From: Nostoc linckia FACHB-104
Lineage (GTDB): Bacteria; Cyanobacteriota; Cyanobacteriia; Cyanobacteriales; Nostocaceae
Direction of reading: 5' to 3'
Assembly (NCBI RefSeq): GCF_014696615.1
Contig: NZ_JACJQJ010000055.1
Span: 1 to 54,760 of the forward strand
DNA: 54,760 bases
Each line of letters begins with the position of its first letter. Position 1 is the first letter of the stretch. The translations under genes were made by a program, and so were the position numbers. Below are positions 47,645 through 54,760 of the stretch, piece after piece. The notes beneath the pieces were generated by a model. The model searched no databases, was not told where the DNA came from, and worked only from the letters and a program-made list of their open reading frames with translations.

Positions 47645-47764
47645 GTATCAAATCATTTGTTGTCAGCCCTACAGTTGATGACAAATGATCTGGGGCAATG
47701 GTAATAAGTAATAGGTAAAAATTTTGTGCAATTACCAATTACCAATCCCAAACAATTTAACTAC

Positions 47765-47872
47765 TTAAGCCGTGGTGGGATTATCTTCTGTGGATTTTCC
47801 CTTCCCTACACCCTTGAGGCGAGTAGCAGTACCTTTACGAATGCGTTTGCTTTTCCGCACGCTACCTGCCAT
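47765..47872 (-). CDS. Small basic ORF downstream of the GTPase gene (tentative)
   Basis: Thirty-five codons from the ATG at 47872 give a very basic peptide (MAGSVRKSKRIRKGTATRLK, then GVGKGKSTEDNPTTA). The same frame is open back to the TAG that ends the GTPase gene at 47942, adding 23 codons (DISERFLLAVAWKYG...) without another ATG. It may be a real small protein, a C-terminal extension of the GTPase cut by a nonsense codon, or chance. No Shine-Dalgarno precedes the ATG. Confidence 0.35.
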   Translation of the reverse strand: MAGSVRKSKRIRKGTATRLKGVGKGKSTEDNPTTA

Positions 47873-47941
47873 TTTATATTCGTTGCTATCGTTACCATAT
47901 TTCCAAGCAACTGCTAACAGGAATCTCTCAGAAATATCGCA

Positions 47942-49864
47942 CTATTTCACGACCGACACATTGAGATAATAAGTAAACCTGTCTCGCAGCTGTTCAATTG
48001 TTAGATTTTGAGTCCAATACTCTACTAAAGCATGACCAAAAGCCCAGACATCGCTTGTATTTGTATTTTCCAACAGCAACGGCCATAGGGCTAGCAAATC
48101 AAAGCTGGGCTTGCTGGAGTTATCTGTATTCAAGAGTGAAAATAAATCATAAGCCATTTGCAGCTTACCAATGACAACTGGTAACTGTTCCACAGGAATT
48201 TTTTCTGCTAGCAAGTATGCCAGAGTAGGCGATCCAGTTGATAGGGTAGAAATGAACTGAAGAACCGGACTTTTCAGCAGCGATGTTAGTCCTTGAGTTG
48301 TCGCCATCTGGAATGTGTAGTTGTCAATAATTTTGGCAGCAGCGACGGTACGGGCTTCTAAATTACGTAAAAAGCGCGCTAGACGGAGTTGTTTTGCAGG
48401 TGCGATCGCTTCTACTAATCCTAAAGATAAAGCTTCAACTCCCCAAGCTGCACGATTGGTTTTGCGATCGCTAGTTACCACAGGTAAAACTAACTTGGAG
48501 AAATCCCCCAGCAATTGCGCCCGATATTGTGTAGCTTCGCGAATCGAAATTTCCTTTGGGCGATCGCCCCATTCCCAATCATAGGGGGGTTGCCATTCGC
48601 GGATGGGACGCAGACGATCAACTTGGGTAACTATAGTAATTACAGGCAAATCTGCAACTTCCGTCTGCATATCCTTGAGAAAGTCTACATCCATTTGCAA
48701 AGCTGGATCTAGCGCAGGTGTGGCTAATAATAGTAAATCTGCTTTTGTGGCATAGTCTAAAACTAGCTCCCGAAAATCACTCCGGTTGACTTGTTCATAG
48801 CCTGGAGTATCCCAAAGCGTCAGGGATTCTTTAGAGCCAGTCTGCCATTGATAATTTTGAATTTGATCGGTACTAGGTAAGACATCAACAGCAGCTAGTT
48901 CGGATTGAAATAAGCTGTTAATTAAGCTGCTTTTGCCCGAACCTGTGCGTCCTACTAGCAGAATATTCACAGGTTTTTCGGCAATACTTTCAGCGGGTTC
49001 TGCTTGAGAGAGGATTTCCCGGAGAGTTTGAGTTTTTGCTTTGGGTAATGCGGGAGTAGTAGTTACCGAAGAAAATTCCGCAGTTGGTAAAGTACTACCA
49101 CTATAAAGAGCGATCGCTTGACGGCACAAATTCCTTAAAGCTGCTTCCCGCAACATTTGGCTTAAATTCACCAGCAATTGCTGATTTGCTTGGCTAGTAG
49201 AATGCTGACTAGCTTTTTTGGCAAAAGCCGCCGCCGGATTTAATAGCCATTGCGCCCAGTTCCAAGCTTGCCAGAGTTTGCGGGCAGATGGTTCTAATTT
49301 GCGGTAGACTTCATAAGCTTGATAAGCTTGCCCAACTGTCACCTGATTTAAGGCGGGTGATAGCTTTTGTATCCATTGATCTAAATCATCTACCGTTCCT
49401 CGAATTAATCCGTAAGCTTGGGTAACGTAAATATTTAAGAGGGGATATTTAACTTCAGGATGGTATATATGAGCGATCGCCACAACTAGATTTTGGCATC
49501 TTGTCCAGAAAGTTGACCAATCTTCCCAAATCGGGCGATCGTTTTGTGCGGTTTGTAAAATCTCCGTTAAAACTGCTTGGGCTTGAGTTGTAGCATCATT
49601 TCCGGCTAGTAATTGGTTAGAATCTATTGTTGCGGCTAATTCCTCGTTAACTTCTGCTAATACCGCCTCTAATTGTTCCACCTCTGGACGAGTCCATTTG
49701 ACTAGCAACCAACGCCAGCCCACAAATATCAGCGTAAACACAGCCCAAATCCAACTCAGTCCCCATGCATGGATTTGGGAACCAGCAGCTACTAGTAAGA
49801 AAGTGACAATTAAAGCGATTGGCGCTGCTAGTACTACCCATTGCCACAGTTTTAAACGCACCAT
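47942..49864 (-). CDS. Membrane-anchored Era/YcjX-like GTPase domain protein
   Basis: A 640-residue protein. Two N-terminal membrane helices (about residues 8-28 and 35-55) are followed by a helical region, then a G domain: G1 GRTGSGKS (305-312), switch region STDQIQ, G3 DTPG (352-355), G4 TQVD (413-416). The C-terminal part (about 490-640) is helical with no clear family. It resembles cyanobacterial membrane GTPases of the TRAFAC class with unknown function. The frame continues for 58 codons past its TAG. Confidence 0.88.
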   Translation of the reverse strand: MVRLKLWQWVVLAAPIALIVTFLLVAAGSQIHAWGLSWIWAVFTLIFVGWRWLLVKWTRPEVEQLEAVLAEVNEELAATIDSNQLLAGNDATTQAQAVLTEILQTAQNDRPIWEDWSTFWTRCQNLVVAIAHIYHPEVKYPLLNIYVTQAYGLIRGTVDDLDQWIQKLSPALNQVTVGQAYQAYEVYRKLEPSARKLWQAWNWAQWLLNPAAAFAKKASQHSTSQANQQLLVNLSQMLREAALRNLCRQAIALYSGSTLPTAEFSSVTTTPALPKAKTQTLREILSQAEPAESIAEKPVNILLVGRTGSGKSSLINSLFQSELAAVDVLPSTDQIQNYQWQTGSKESLTLWDTPGYEQVNRSDFRELVLDYATKADLLLLATPALDPALQMDVDFLKDMQTEVADLPVITIVTQVDRLRPIREWQPPYDWEWGDRPKEISIREATQYRAQLLGDFSKLVLPVVTSDRKTNRAAWGVEALSLGLVEAIAPAKQLRLARFLRNLEARTVAAAKIIDNYTFQMATTQGLTSLLKSPVLQFISTLSTGSPTLAYLLAEKIPVEQLPVVIGKLQMAYDLFSLLNTDNSSKPSFDLLALWPLLLENTNTSDVWAFGHALVEYWTQNLTIEQLRDRFTYYLNVSVVK

Positions 49865-50052
49865 GATCTAATACCTACCTGGATAAGACTTTTTGTACAA
49901 ATTAAGAATAGTCAGCTTGTATAAAGTCTATCGCTTCTCAATTTGGGCAGAATTTTAGAGGAACCCAATTCGGTTGCAATCAAAACGCCAAAAATAAAAG
50001 CGATCGCACCCAGTAAAAATGCGATCGCTAATTTTAAATCAAGGAGTGAAAC

Positions 50053-50712
50053 TTATTCAGCCGCAACAGGTTCTAACAATTTGATGTTAGAGAAGATAAA
50101 TTCCTGAGTGGAAATTTCTCCTGCTGTCTCGGTTTTAATCTCCCGACGGTTGAGGATAAAATATTTACCTACTTTTTCGTATTCATCAGTAAATTCACTT
50201 CTACCACCCTTTTGTTGCCCGGTTGCAGGGTCATGGTAGACAGAATCATAGGTGTGAGATAAATAACCTTCTCCAGTTTGGTGACTGCTAAAGGTGTCAA
50301 TGGTTACAAAAGTACCGTGGATGAGACGATGAACGTGGCTCACTTCGTTGTTACGGACTTTGTATTTATCGCCCTCAGCTTTACCACCAACTAAAATCTC
50401 CACCGCACCATTTTCTTCTGTAGCGCCATAGCTAAAGCTATTTGCGCCGTGGGTATCTTCAAAAGAACGGCGGACGCGGTGAATTGCTATTTCCCAAGCT
50501 TGATGGTGAATCGCTTGCTTAGCTTCTTCATTTTCTACATCTGATACTTCCGCCTTCAGATTGGCGTTGACAACTACTTTAGCTGTAGTAACTTGCCCAT
50601 CATGCTTAAAGGTGATGTCAGCCGCGTACCCAGGAAAATTCTTGTCCCAAGTGTAACGATTTTCATAAGCAGCCCGGAACAGTTCCTGAGCAGAAATTTG
50701 TGTAACAGTCAT
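50053..50712 (-). CDS. DUF3386 family protein
   Basis: A 219-residue, cyanobacteria-type DUF3386 protein. The frame is open to 50871, but the ATG at 50712 has AGGTGA upstream and gives the family start MTVTQISAQELFRAAYENRY. No signal peptide is seen; the sequence is beta-rich (ADITFKHDGQVTTAKVVVNA, FVTIDTFSSHQTGEGYLSH). The function is unknown. It is divergent from the first GAF-LuxR gene across 102 bp. Confidence 0.87.
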   Translation of the reverse strand: MTVTQISAQELFRAAYENRYTWDKNFPGYAADITFKHDGQVTTAKVVVNANLKAEVSDVENEEAKQAIHHQAWEIAIHRVRRSFEDTHGANSFSYGATEENGAVEILVGGKAEGDKYKVRNNEVSHVHRLIHGTFVTIDTFSSHQTGEGYLSHTYDSVYHDPATGQQKGGRSEFTDEYEKVGKYFILNRREIKTETAGEISTQEFIFSNIKLLEPVAAE

Positions 50713-50814
50713 GCGTTCACCTATAAACAGTAGTGATATTAGCGTTTTATCTTTGCTTGGTATTAGCATAGAGTTAATTGTTAAGCCCCGCATAGTCCCC
50801 AACTGGGTACACTT

Positions 50815-51492
50815 ATGGCTAATTCTCTTCATGCTGCATTTGCTGCGATCGCCAATGTCCGTAATGAGCAAGAGCTAAAACTCGCGCTCATGGATAAAAT
50901 TGGCAAACATTTTGGCGTGCAACATTGGGGTATCAATCTTATTGATGACCAGTCACAGACAGAGATTGATGTTCCTGCTATTCCCACAGTTTGCCTACAA
51001 GGTAATCCCATCGGACGCTATGTAGTTGAGCGTCATGCACCTGCTCATGAACAGTTAATTCTCTCGCCAGAGGATTGGAAAGATATTTGCCCGCGCCACG
51101 ACCACGAACACGTGATGACTGGCCCTATTGTCTGCGATGGTCGTCTTGTAGGAACCCTCAACTTGGCTCGTGCTAAGGGTAGCCCAGCCTTTGACGGTAA
51201 CGATTTAGCCGATTTGAGTGCCTTATGTATTCACATCTCAGCCAAACTCGCTACCTTGCGGGCAAAACCAAAAACCATCAAATCCTCCGTACCTAATCCA
51301 CTCACACCACGCGAGTTAGAAATTGCCGAATTAGTTGCTCAAGGCTTAACCAATTCAGAAATCGCCGCTAGGCTTTGGATTACTCAAAATTCTGTCAAGC
51401 AAGCTTTAAAAAGGATGTTCCGTAAGCTAGGAGTATCAGCACGTAGCGAGATGGTAGCAAAGCTGCATTCAACGATAGTTTCTAATTCGTAA
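50815..51492 (+). CDS. GAF-like sensor with LuxR-type HTH, paralogue 1
   Basis: A 225-residue transcription regulator. An N-terminal GAF-like sensor (about residues 1-155) carries His-rich motifs ERHAPAHEQL and RHDHEHVMTGPIV. The C-terminal LuxR HTH (about 165-222) reads LTPRELEIAELVAQGLTNSE with the recognition helix in TQNSVKQALKRMFRKL. It is closely related along its whole length to the protein at 52493-53206. There is no receiver domain, so it probably senses a ligand or redox state directly. No obvious Shine-Dalgarno precedes the ATG. Confidence 0.88.
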   Translation: MANSLHAAFAAIANVRNEQELKLALMDKIGKHFGVQHWGINLIDDQSQTEIDVPAIPTVCLQGNPIGRYVVERHAPAHEQLILSPEDWKDICPRHDHEHVMTGPIVCDGRLVGTLNLARAKGSPAFDGNDLADLSALCIHISAKLATLRAKPKTIKSSVPNPLTPRELEIAELVAQGLTNSEIAARLWITQNSVKQALKRMFRKLGVSARSEMVAKLHSTIVSNS

Positions 51493-51515
51493 TTCGTAAT
51501 TCGTAATTACACTAA

Positions 51516-51696
51516 GGGACTTCCAGAAATTAAATTATTCAATCCGCAAGGGGGAAGATATTGAGCAACTTCTTTCTCTCCCTCTGCTCCCCTGCTTCCT
51601 CTGCTCCACGGCAGTTGCTCTACTTGGGGAAACCCCAAGACCGCACTGCCTCCTCTGCTACCCTAGCGACAGTATATTTTTTTAGTTGGAAGTCCC
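51516..51696. mobile_element. MITE-like element, family A copy 2 (181 bp)
   Basis: Ends GGGACTTCCA (51516-51525) and TGGAAGTCCC (51687-51696) are perfect inverted repeats flanked by TAA on both sides (51513-51515 and 51697-51699). It is nearly identical to copy 1 at 31339-31474 except for a 45-bp insertion at 51608-51652. Its right end is read on the minus strand as the last codons and stop of the DJ-1/PfpI gene. Confidence 0.88.
51608..51652. repeat. 45-bp palindromic repeat nested in the MITE
   Basis: Absent from copy 1, which makes the insertion visible. It contains GGCAGT...ACTGCC outer arms and TTGGGGAAACCCCAA inside, the look of a small dispersed repeat. The copy 1 context CTGCTCC/CTCTGCT is split by it. 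Confidence 0.75.
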
Positions 51697-52389
51697 TAAA
51701 CCAAGCAACTTAGCGGTTTCTTTTGTTTGTTCTAGGGATGCTGTAATTAGCTGTTCGCCTATTTTTTGTACCTGCTTAACTAAAGCCTCACCAGCATTTT
51801 CTGGTGAGCCAACATTAAACGGTGGTGCGGGATTATACTCTAGCAATAACTGAATGAGTTTAGCTGTGTCTTCACCGCATAGTTGAGCAGCAATTACCAA
51901 TCCAAAATCAATCCCAGCAGTTACGCCACCGCCTGTAATCCTGTTGCGGTCAATTACTACTCTTTCATTGACTACCTCAACCCCCAAAAGGGCTAACTGA
52001 TCGCGAAACGCCCAATGCGAAGTAGCACGATAGCCTTGCAGCAATCCAGCCGCCGCCAAAATTAAGGAGCCAGTACAAACTGATGTGATATATTTTGCTG
52101 TCTTGCCTTGATGTTGCAAAAATTCCAAGACTTCAGTATCTCGCATCATCTCCACCTGTCCAGGCCCACCTGGTACACAGACAACATCCAACTGTGGAGA
52201 GTCAGCAAAAGTAGTAGTAGGCAAAATCGTCAAATTATCGCTACTGGTGACTGGCTCTAAATTTTTCCACAAGCAATAAACTTTGCTATTTGGCAGAAAA
52301 CTAAAGACTTGTTGCGGCCCAGTAATATCTAATTGCGTCATGCCAGGATAAATTACCAGACCAATGTTGTACTCTGCTGCATTACCCAT
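51682..52389 (-). CDS. DJ-1/PfpI family protein (isonitrile hydratase-like)
   Basis: A 235-residue class I glutamine amidotransferase-like protein. The nucleophile elbow is SVCTGSLI with C105; DITGPQQVFS, VCVPGGPGQVEMM, YRATSHWAF and RITGGGVTAGIDFGL fit the isonitrile hydratase (InhA)/ThiJ subgroup. The final four residues GTSN and the TAA are encoded by the end of the family A MITE, so the native C terminus was replaced. The gene lies between two GAF-LuxR paralogues and is divergent from the second across 103 bp, a likely regulatory target. Confidence 0.88.
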   Translation of the reverse strand: MGNAAEYNIGLVIYPGMTQLDITGPQQVFSFLPNSKVYCLWKNLEPVTSSDNLTILPTTTFADSPQLDVVCVPGGPGQVEMMRDTEVLEFLQHQGKTAKYITSVCTGSLILAAAGLLQGYRATSHWAFRDQLALLGVEVVNERVVIDRNRITGGGVTAGIDFGLVIAAQLCGEDTAKLIQLLLEYNPAPPFNVGSPENAGEALVKQVQKIGEQLITASLEQTKETAKLLGLGTSN

Positions 52390-52492
52390 AATTCTGATTT
52401 CTCTATACTTTCGTGTTGGGATTCACTGCTAGAGTAAGATTGATTACTTAGCTGTGCCTAGTCCTCGATCGAGTACACTTTGTTGAGAGAAG

Positions 52493-53206
52493 ATGGCTAA
52501 TTTGCAAAGTTTATTTCATGTAATTGCTTCCGCCAATAATGAACGTAAATTGCGGCTAGCTTTCATGGATAACGTTGGAGAGCATTTTGGCGTGCAGCGT
52601 TGGGGTATTTACCTTACCAATGAGCAATCTCGGCTAGCTAGTGTTGATGTTTCTGGTGTTCCTGAATCATTATTAGAGCGCTATGAGCAAGTAGGTAGAG
52701 CCGTAGATCCAGTCATGCGCTACGTTGTTGAGCGTCATGCACCAGCCCATGAAGAATTGGTGTTACCTCCTGGGGGTTGGAAGCAATGCGACTTGTATCA
52801 AAATTGTTGCGCCTACTACGACCACGAACACATCATGACAGGCCCTATTGTCGGTGGTGGTCAAATAATTGGCACGGTTCACTTTGCTCGTGTTGGTCAT
52901 ACACCTGCTTTTAGCAGCGATCATCTTGCGGATTTAAGTGCCTTATGTCTCCATTTATCAGCTTGTTTAGCGACGGTAAAGCGATCGCCACCACAATTCA
53001 ACTCACCGCTAGCGCATCGCCTCACCCCCCGCGAACGGCAAATTGTTGATTTAGTAGCGAGGGGTTTAACTAATGCTGAAATTGGCGCAAAACTTTGGAT
53101 TACAGAAAATTCAGTTAAGCAAGCCCTCAAAAGAATATTTCGCAAATTAGAGGTTGTTAACCGTGCCGAAATGGTAGCGCGATTACAAAATGTTTTGACT
53201 GCATAA
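52493..53206 (+). CDS. GAF-like sensor with LuxR-type HTH, paralogue 2
   Basis: A 237-residue paralogue of 50815-51492 with the same order: GAF-like sensor with ERHAPAHEEL and YDHEHIMTGPIV, then LuxR HTH LTPRERQIVDLVARGLTNAE and TENSVKQALKRIFRKL. It has two extra segments, SLLERYEQVGRAVDPVM and a Cys-rich CDLYQNCCAYY directly before DHEH, which may bind metal or respond to redox. GAGAGAAG before the ATG is a plausible RBS. It is divergent from the DJ-1/PfpI gene. Confidence 0.88.
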   Translation: MANLQSLFHVIASANNERKLRLAFMDNVGEHFGVQRWGIYLTNEQSRLASVDVSGVPESLLERYEQVGRAVDPVMRYVVERHAPAHEELVLPPGGWKQCDLYQNCCAYYDHEHIMTGPIVGGGQIIGTVHFARVGHTPAFSSDHLADLSALCLHLSACLATVKRSPPQFNSPLAHRLTPRERQIVDLVARGLTNAEIGAKLWITENSVKQALKRIFRKLEVVNRAEMVARLQNVLTA

Positions 53207-53256
53207 TGAAAAAAATGGCTGTAAATATTCTTTATATTGATATCATTAAATTTTAA

Positions 53257-53976
53257 TTAATCAGATAGCATATAGTTTTTATTGGTAATATTTTTTTGAA
53301 TTTGCTGGTAACAGCAATCCAAAAAATAGCAACACCAAATTACAATACCCAGGAACTTACTCCCTTCTTCTAAAAAGAAATGCAACGGCATTGATTCTGG
53401 CGTTACAATATCCACTAAAACTGATATTAAAAAAGATGCAAGTGATAAATTTAAAATGGCATAGTTAGTCTTTTTAAATAATATCTTGAAGTTATGAATA
53501 TAACCCAATATTATAATTACATAAATCAGAAAAAACAATGATTCAAATAAATTGGCAATAAGTCTTGAATTCTCAATATGTATGAAATTGATAAAAGGAC
53601 GATAATAATATTCGTGAATTTGGAATAAATCATCAAGAAAAAGAAACATTGTTATCCAGCCAGAGAAAAATAAAAATTTTGCCCATTTTTTTTCTTTCAA
53701 GTCATCATTTTTGAATAAAATGTACGCGACAAATAGGGAAATGGCTGAAGATGAACACCAAAATAATATTCCAAGAGTTGAAATCATACCTATATAGGGA
53801 GGTATACCCTTAAAGGCATTGGGATCTATAACTAAGTAACGAAAAGGAATATCTTTACTTTTAAATAAAGCGCCAATCACTATCAAAAAAATAATACTCG
53901 GCAGCACAACCTTTAATATAAATATTTGTAGACTTTTGAACAATTTAAAATCACGTGTATTTGTCTGTATTTTCAC
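53257..53976 (-). CDS. Multi-pass membrane protein of unknown function
   Basis: A 239-residue, very A+T-rich gene encoding about seven membrane helices. The frame opens at a TTG (54033), but GTG at 53976 has AGGAG 10 nt upstream and is the better start (MKIQTNTRDFKLFKSLQIF). Polar residues cluster near helix ends: FLDDLFQIHEYYYRP and FFLEEGSKFLG, with acidic and His residues that could bind a metal as in CREST-type hydrolases, but I cannot assign a family. Base composition differs from neighbours and it lies beside an IS, suggesting acquisition. Confidence 0.65.
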   Translation of the reverse strand: MKIQTNTRDFKLFKSLQIFILKVVLPSIIFLIVIGALFKSKDIPFRYLVIDPNAFKGIPPYIGMISTLGILFWCSSSAISLFVAYILFKNDDLKEKKWAKFLFFSGWITMFLFLDDLFQIHEYYYRPFINFIHIENSRLIANLFESLFFLIYVIIILGYIHNFKILFKKTNYAILNLSLASFLISVLVDIVTPESMPLHFFLEEGSKFLGIVIWCCYFLDCCYQQIQKNITNKNYMLSD

Positions 53977-54050
53977 AGAAAATCTGCTCCTGAATTGATG
54001 AAAATTTGTCTTTCTTCTTAATACAAATATCAATTAAAAATTCGCAGCAT

Positions 54051-54083
54051 TGTACTTGTAATAATTTTGGTATTACAAGTACA
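54051..54083. promoter_or_regulatory. 13-bp perfect inverted repeat upstream of the membrane protein gene
   Basis: TGTACTTGTAATA (54051-54063) and TATTACAAGTACA (54071-54083) with a 7-bp spacer. It lies 75 bp upstream of the chosen GTG start at 53976. Without a T-run on the minus strand it is more like an operator or leader hairpin than a terminator. Confidence 0.45.
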
Positions 54084-54416
54084 AATTCTCTGACGAATTA
54101 AATATTTATGCCATAGGTGCTTTAGAAGTAGATGCCTCTACCTGAGCCAAAAACCCTGATTTTTTCAGACTCAAGATTAATTGAAGATTAAGTAAATAAT
54201 AATACAAATTTAAATTTTAAGCACACTTCGCTGTAATATTTACGTGTAAATCTACTGGATACGTACTTCCAACAGCAGTTCTAATCAACATTCATTTAAG
54301 CAATTTAAATATCTAATGTATAAATAATAACATTTGACATACTTGACTGAACTAAAAGGCTCAATTCTACCTTTCCCGAAGCGTTTGCCTAGCTTGAGGC
54401 GAAATATATTGATAGA

Positions 54417-54445
54417 AACCCCAACTTTTTGAAAGAGTTGGGGTT
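54417..54445. terminator. Hairpin AACCCCAACT/AGTTGGGGTT
   Basis: A 10-bp perfect stem with a 9-nt loop (TTTTGAAAG). It is located in non-coding DNA between the membrane protein gene and the transposase. It may be a terminator or part of an IS-linked repeat. Confidence 0.5.
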
Positions 54446-54596
54446 ATAAACATAGCTTATTTTTGTGAGATTTGAGTCTAGTTAAAGTCTTCCTAAACCC
54501 AAAATCAAATACATTAACATTAGCCCTCTTCTGTCACTTTCCGAGTATTCTGAATAAAAGGATGAAAAGAAAAAACTCTGGAAGGTAAGCAGGGCC

Positions 54597-54760
54597 ATGG
54601 ATGTAGAATTACAAATCCTGAAACATTTAGCAAGAGATCCTCATCCAACAGTTGGCATCATAGATGAATATTGTGCAGAGTATAAAGACTTATTTAAAGA
54701 AGTAAGAAATTATGAGTGCTTCAAATATTTACACTTGGGAATCATCTCAACGATAAAAAG
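54597..54760 (+). CDS. IS701 family transposase, N-terminal part (cut by window end)
   Basis: The first 54 codons from the ATG at 54597 read MDVELQILKHLARDPHPTVG, IDEYCAEYKDLFKEVRNYEC and FKYLHLGIISTIKR. This is the N terminus of cyanobacterial IS701-type (IS4-superfamily) transposases, in which VDEYCxxYKxLFxxVRxxExFKYLHLG is conserved. The DDE core is beyond the window, so integrity is unknown. Confidence 0.8.
   Translation, partial: MDVELQILKHLARDPHPTVGIIDEYCAEYKDLFKEVRNYECFKYLHLGIISTIK

Larger units (their letters stand above)
54034..54596. other. A+T-rich intergenic region next to an IS
   Basis: About 560 bp with no gene, apart from two inverted repeats listed separately (54051-54083 and 54417-54445). 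A left IS end should lie shortly before 54597 but its terminal repeat cannot be recognised without the right end. Confidence 0.4.

Noticed and set aside
47726-47969. Two plus-strand open frames after msrA
   Set aside because: They are antisense to the basic ORF and the GTPase tail and have no start signals; the minus-strand frame reads better as protein.

Overview
The window looks like chromosomal DNA of a filamentous, Nostoc/Calothrix-like cyanobacterium. Evidence: many copies of the HIP1 octamer GCGATCGC; heptameric short tandem repeats (GTTGACT, AAATGAC types) between genes; light-dependent protochlorophyllide reductase; ferrochelatase with a C-terminal chlorophyll-binding-like helix; a Tic20-family protein; a PerR-type regulator divergent from a type II peroxiredoxin; and IS1634- and IS701-type transposases. 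No rRNA, tRNA, CRISPR array, prophage or recognisable defence island was seen.

Left part (1-8.1 kb): the C-terminal tail of an unknown gene, then on the minus strand an M16 peptidase pair (one active, one lacking the zinc motif), a probable 6S RNA, purK coupled by an ATGA overlap to a lumenal or periplasmic pentapeptide protein, and perR. Rightward from perR come peroxiredoxin and glutathione reductase, with a 7-1-7 PerR-like box placed over the likely peroxiredoxin -10. At 8.7-14.3 kb lie a small membrane protein and two exported alkaline phosphatases (PhoD and PhoX types) separated by repeat-rich DNA.

Middle (14.5-36 kb): mostly housekeeping genes (argG, DedA, STAS protein, coiled-coil protein, rpsF, FAH-family hydrolase, Tic20, glyA, WecA-type transferase, cinA, alpha/beta hydrolase, methyltransferase, hemH, purB, por). 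A WD40 lipoprotein gene between hemH and the DUF4126 gene is split by an IS1634-type element.

Right part (36-54.8 kb): more accessory. It holds a 1773-residue hybrid histidine kinase with an N-terminal ribbon-helix-helix-like segment, a degenerate Nudix protein, a 21-bp minisatellite, a VOC protein, an atypical serine recombinase whose start codon lies in a tandem repeat, a GT39-type transferase, msrA, a membrane-anchored GTPase, a DUF3386 protein, and two paralogous GAF-LuxR regulators flanking a DJ-1/PfpI protein. It ends with an A+T-rich membrane protein and the start of an IS701-type transposase.

The most notable non-gene content is three families of MITE-like elements with terminal inverted repeats. 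Two families have two complete copies each. One family ends exactly at the stop codons of the neighbouring minus-strand genes, and one of its copies carries a second small repeat nested inside it. Small dispersed repeats also sit in frame inside the kinase and recombinase genes. I found no convincing new multi-gene system; the best candidates for follow-up are the paired GAF-LuxR/DJ-1 locus, the atypical recombinase, the reading frame that continues past the GTPase stop, and the repeat ecology.
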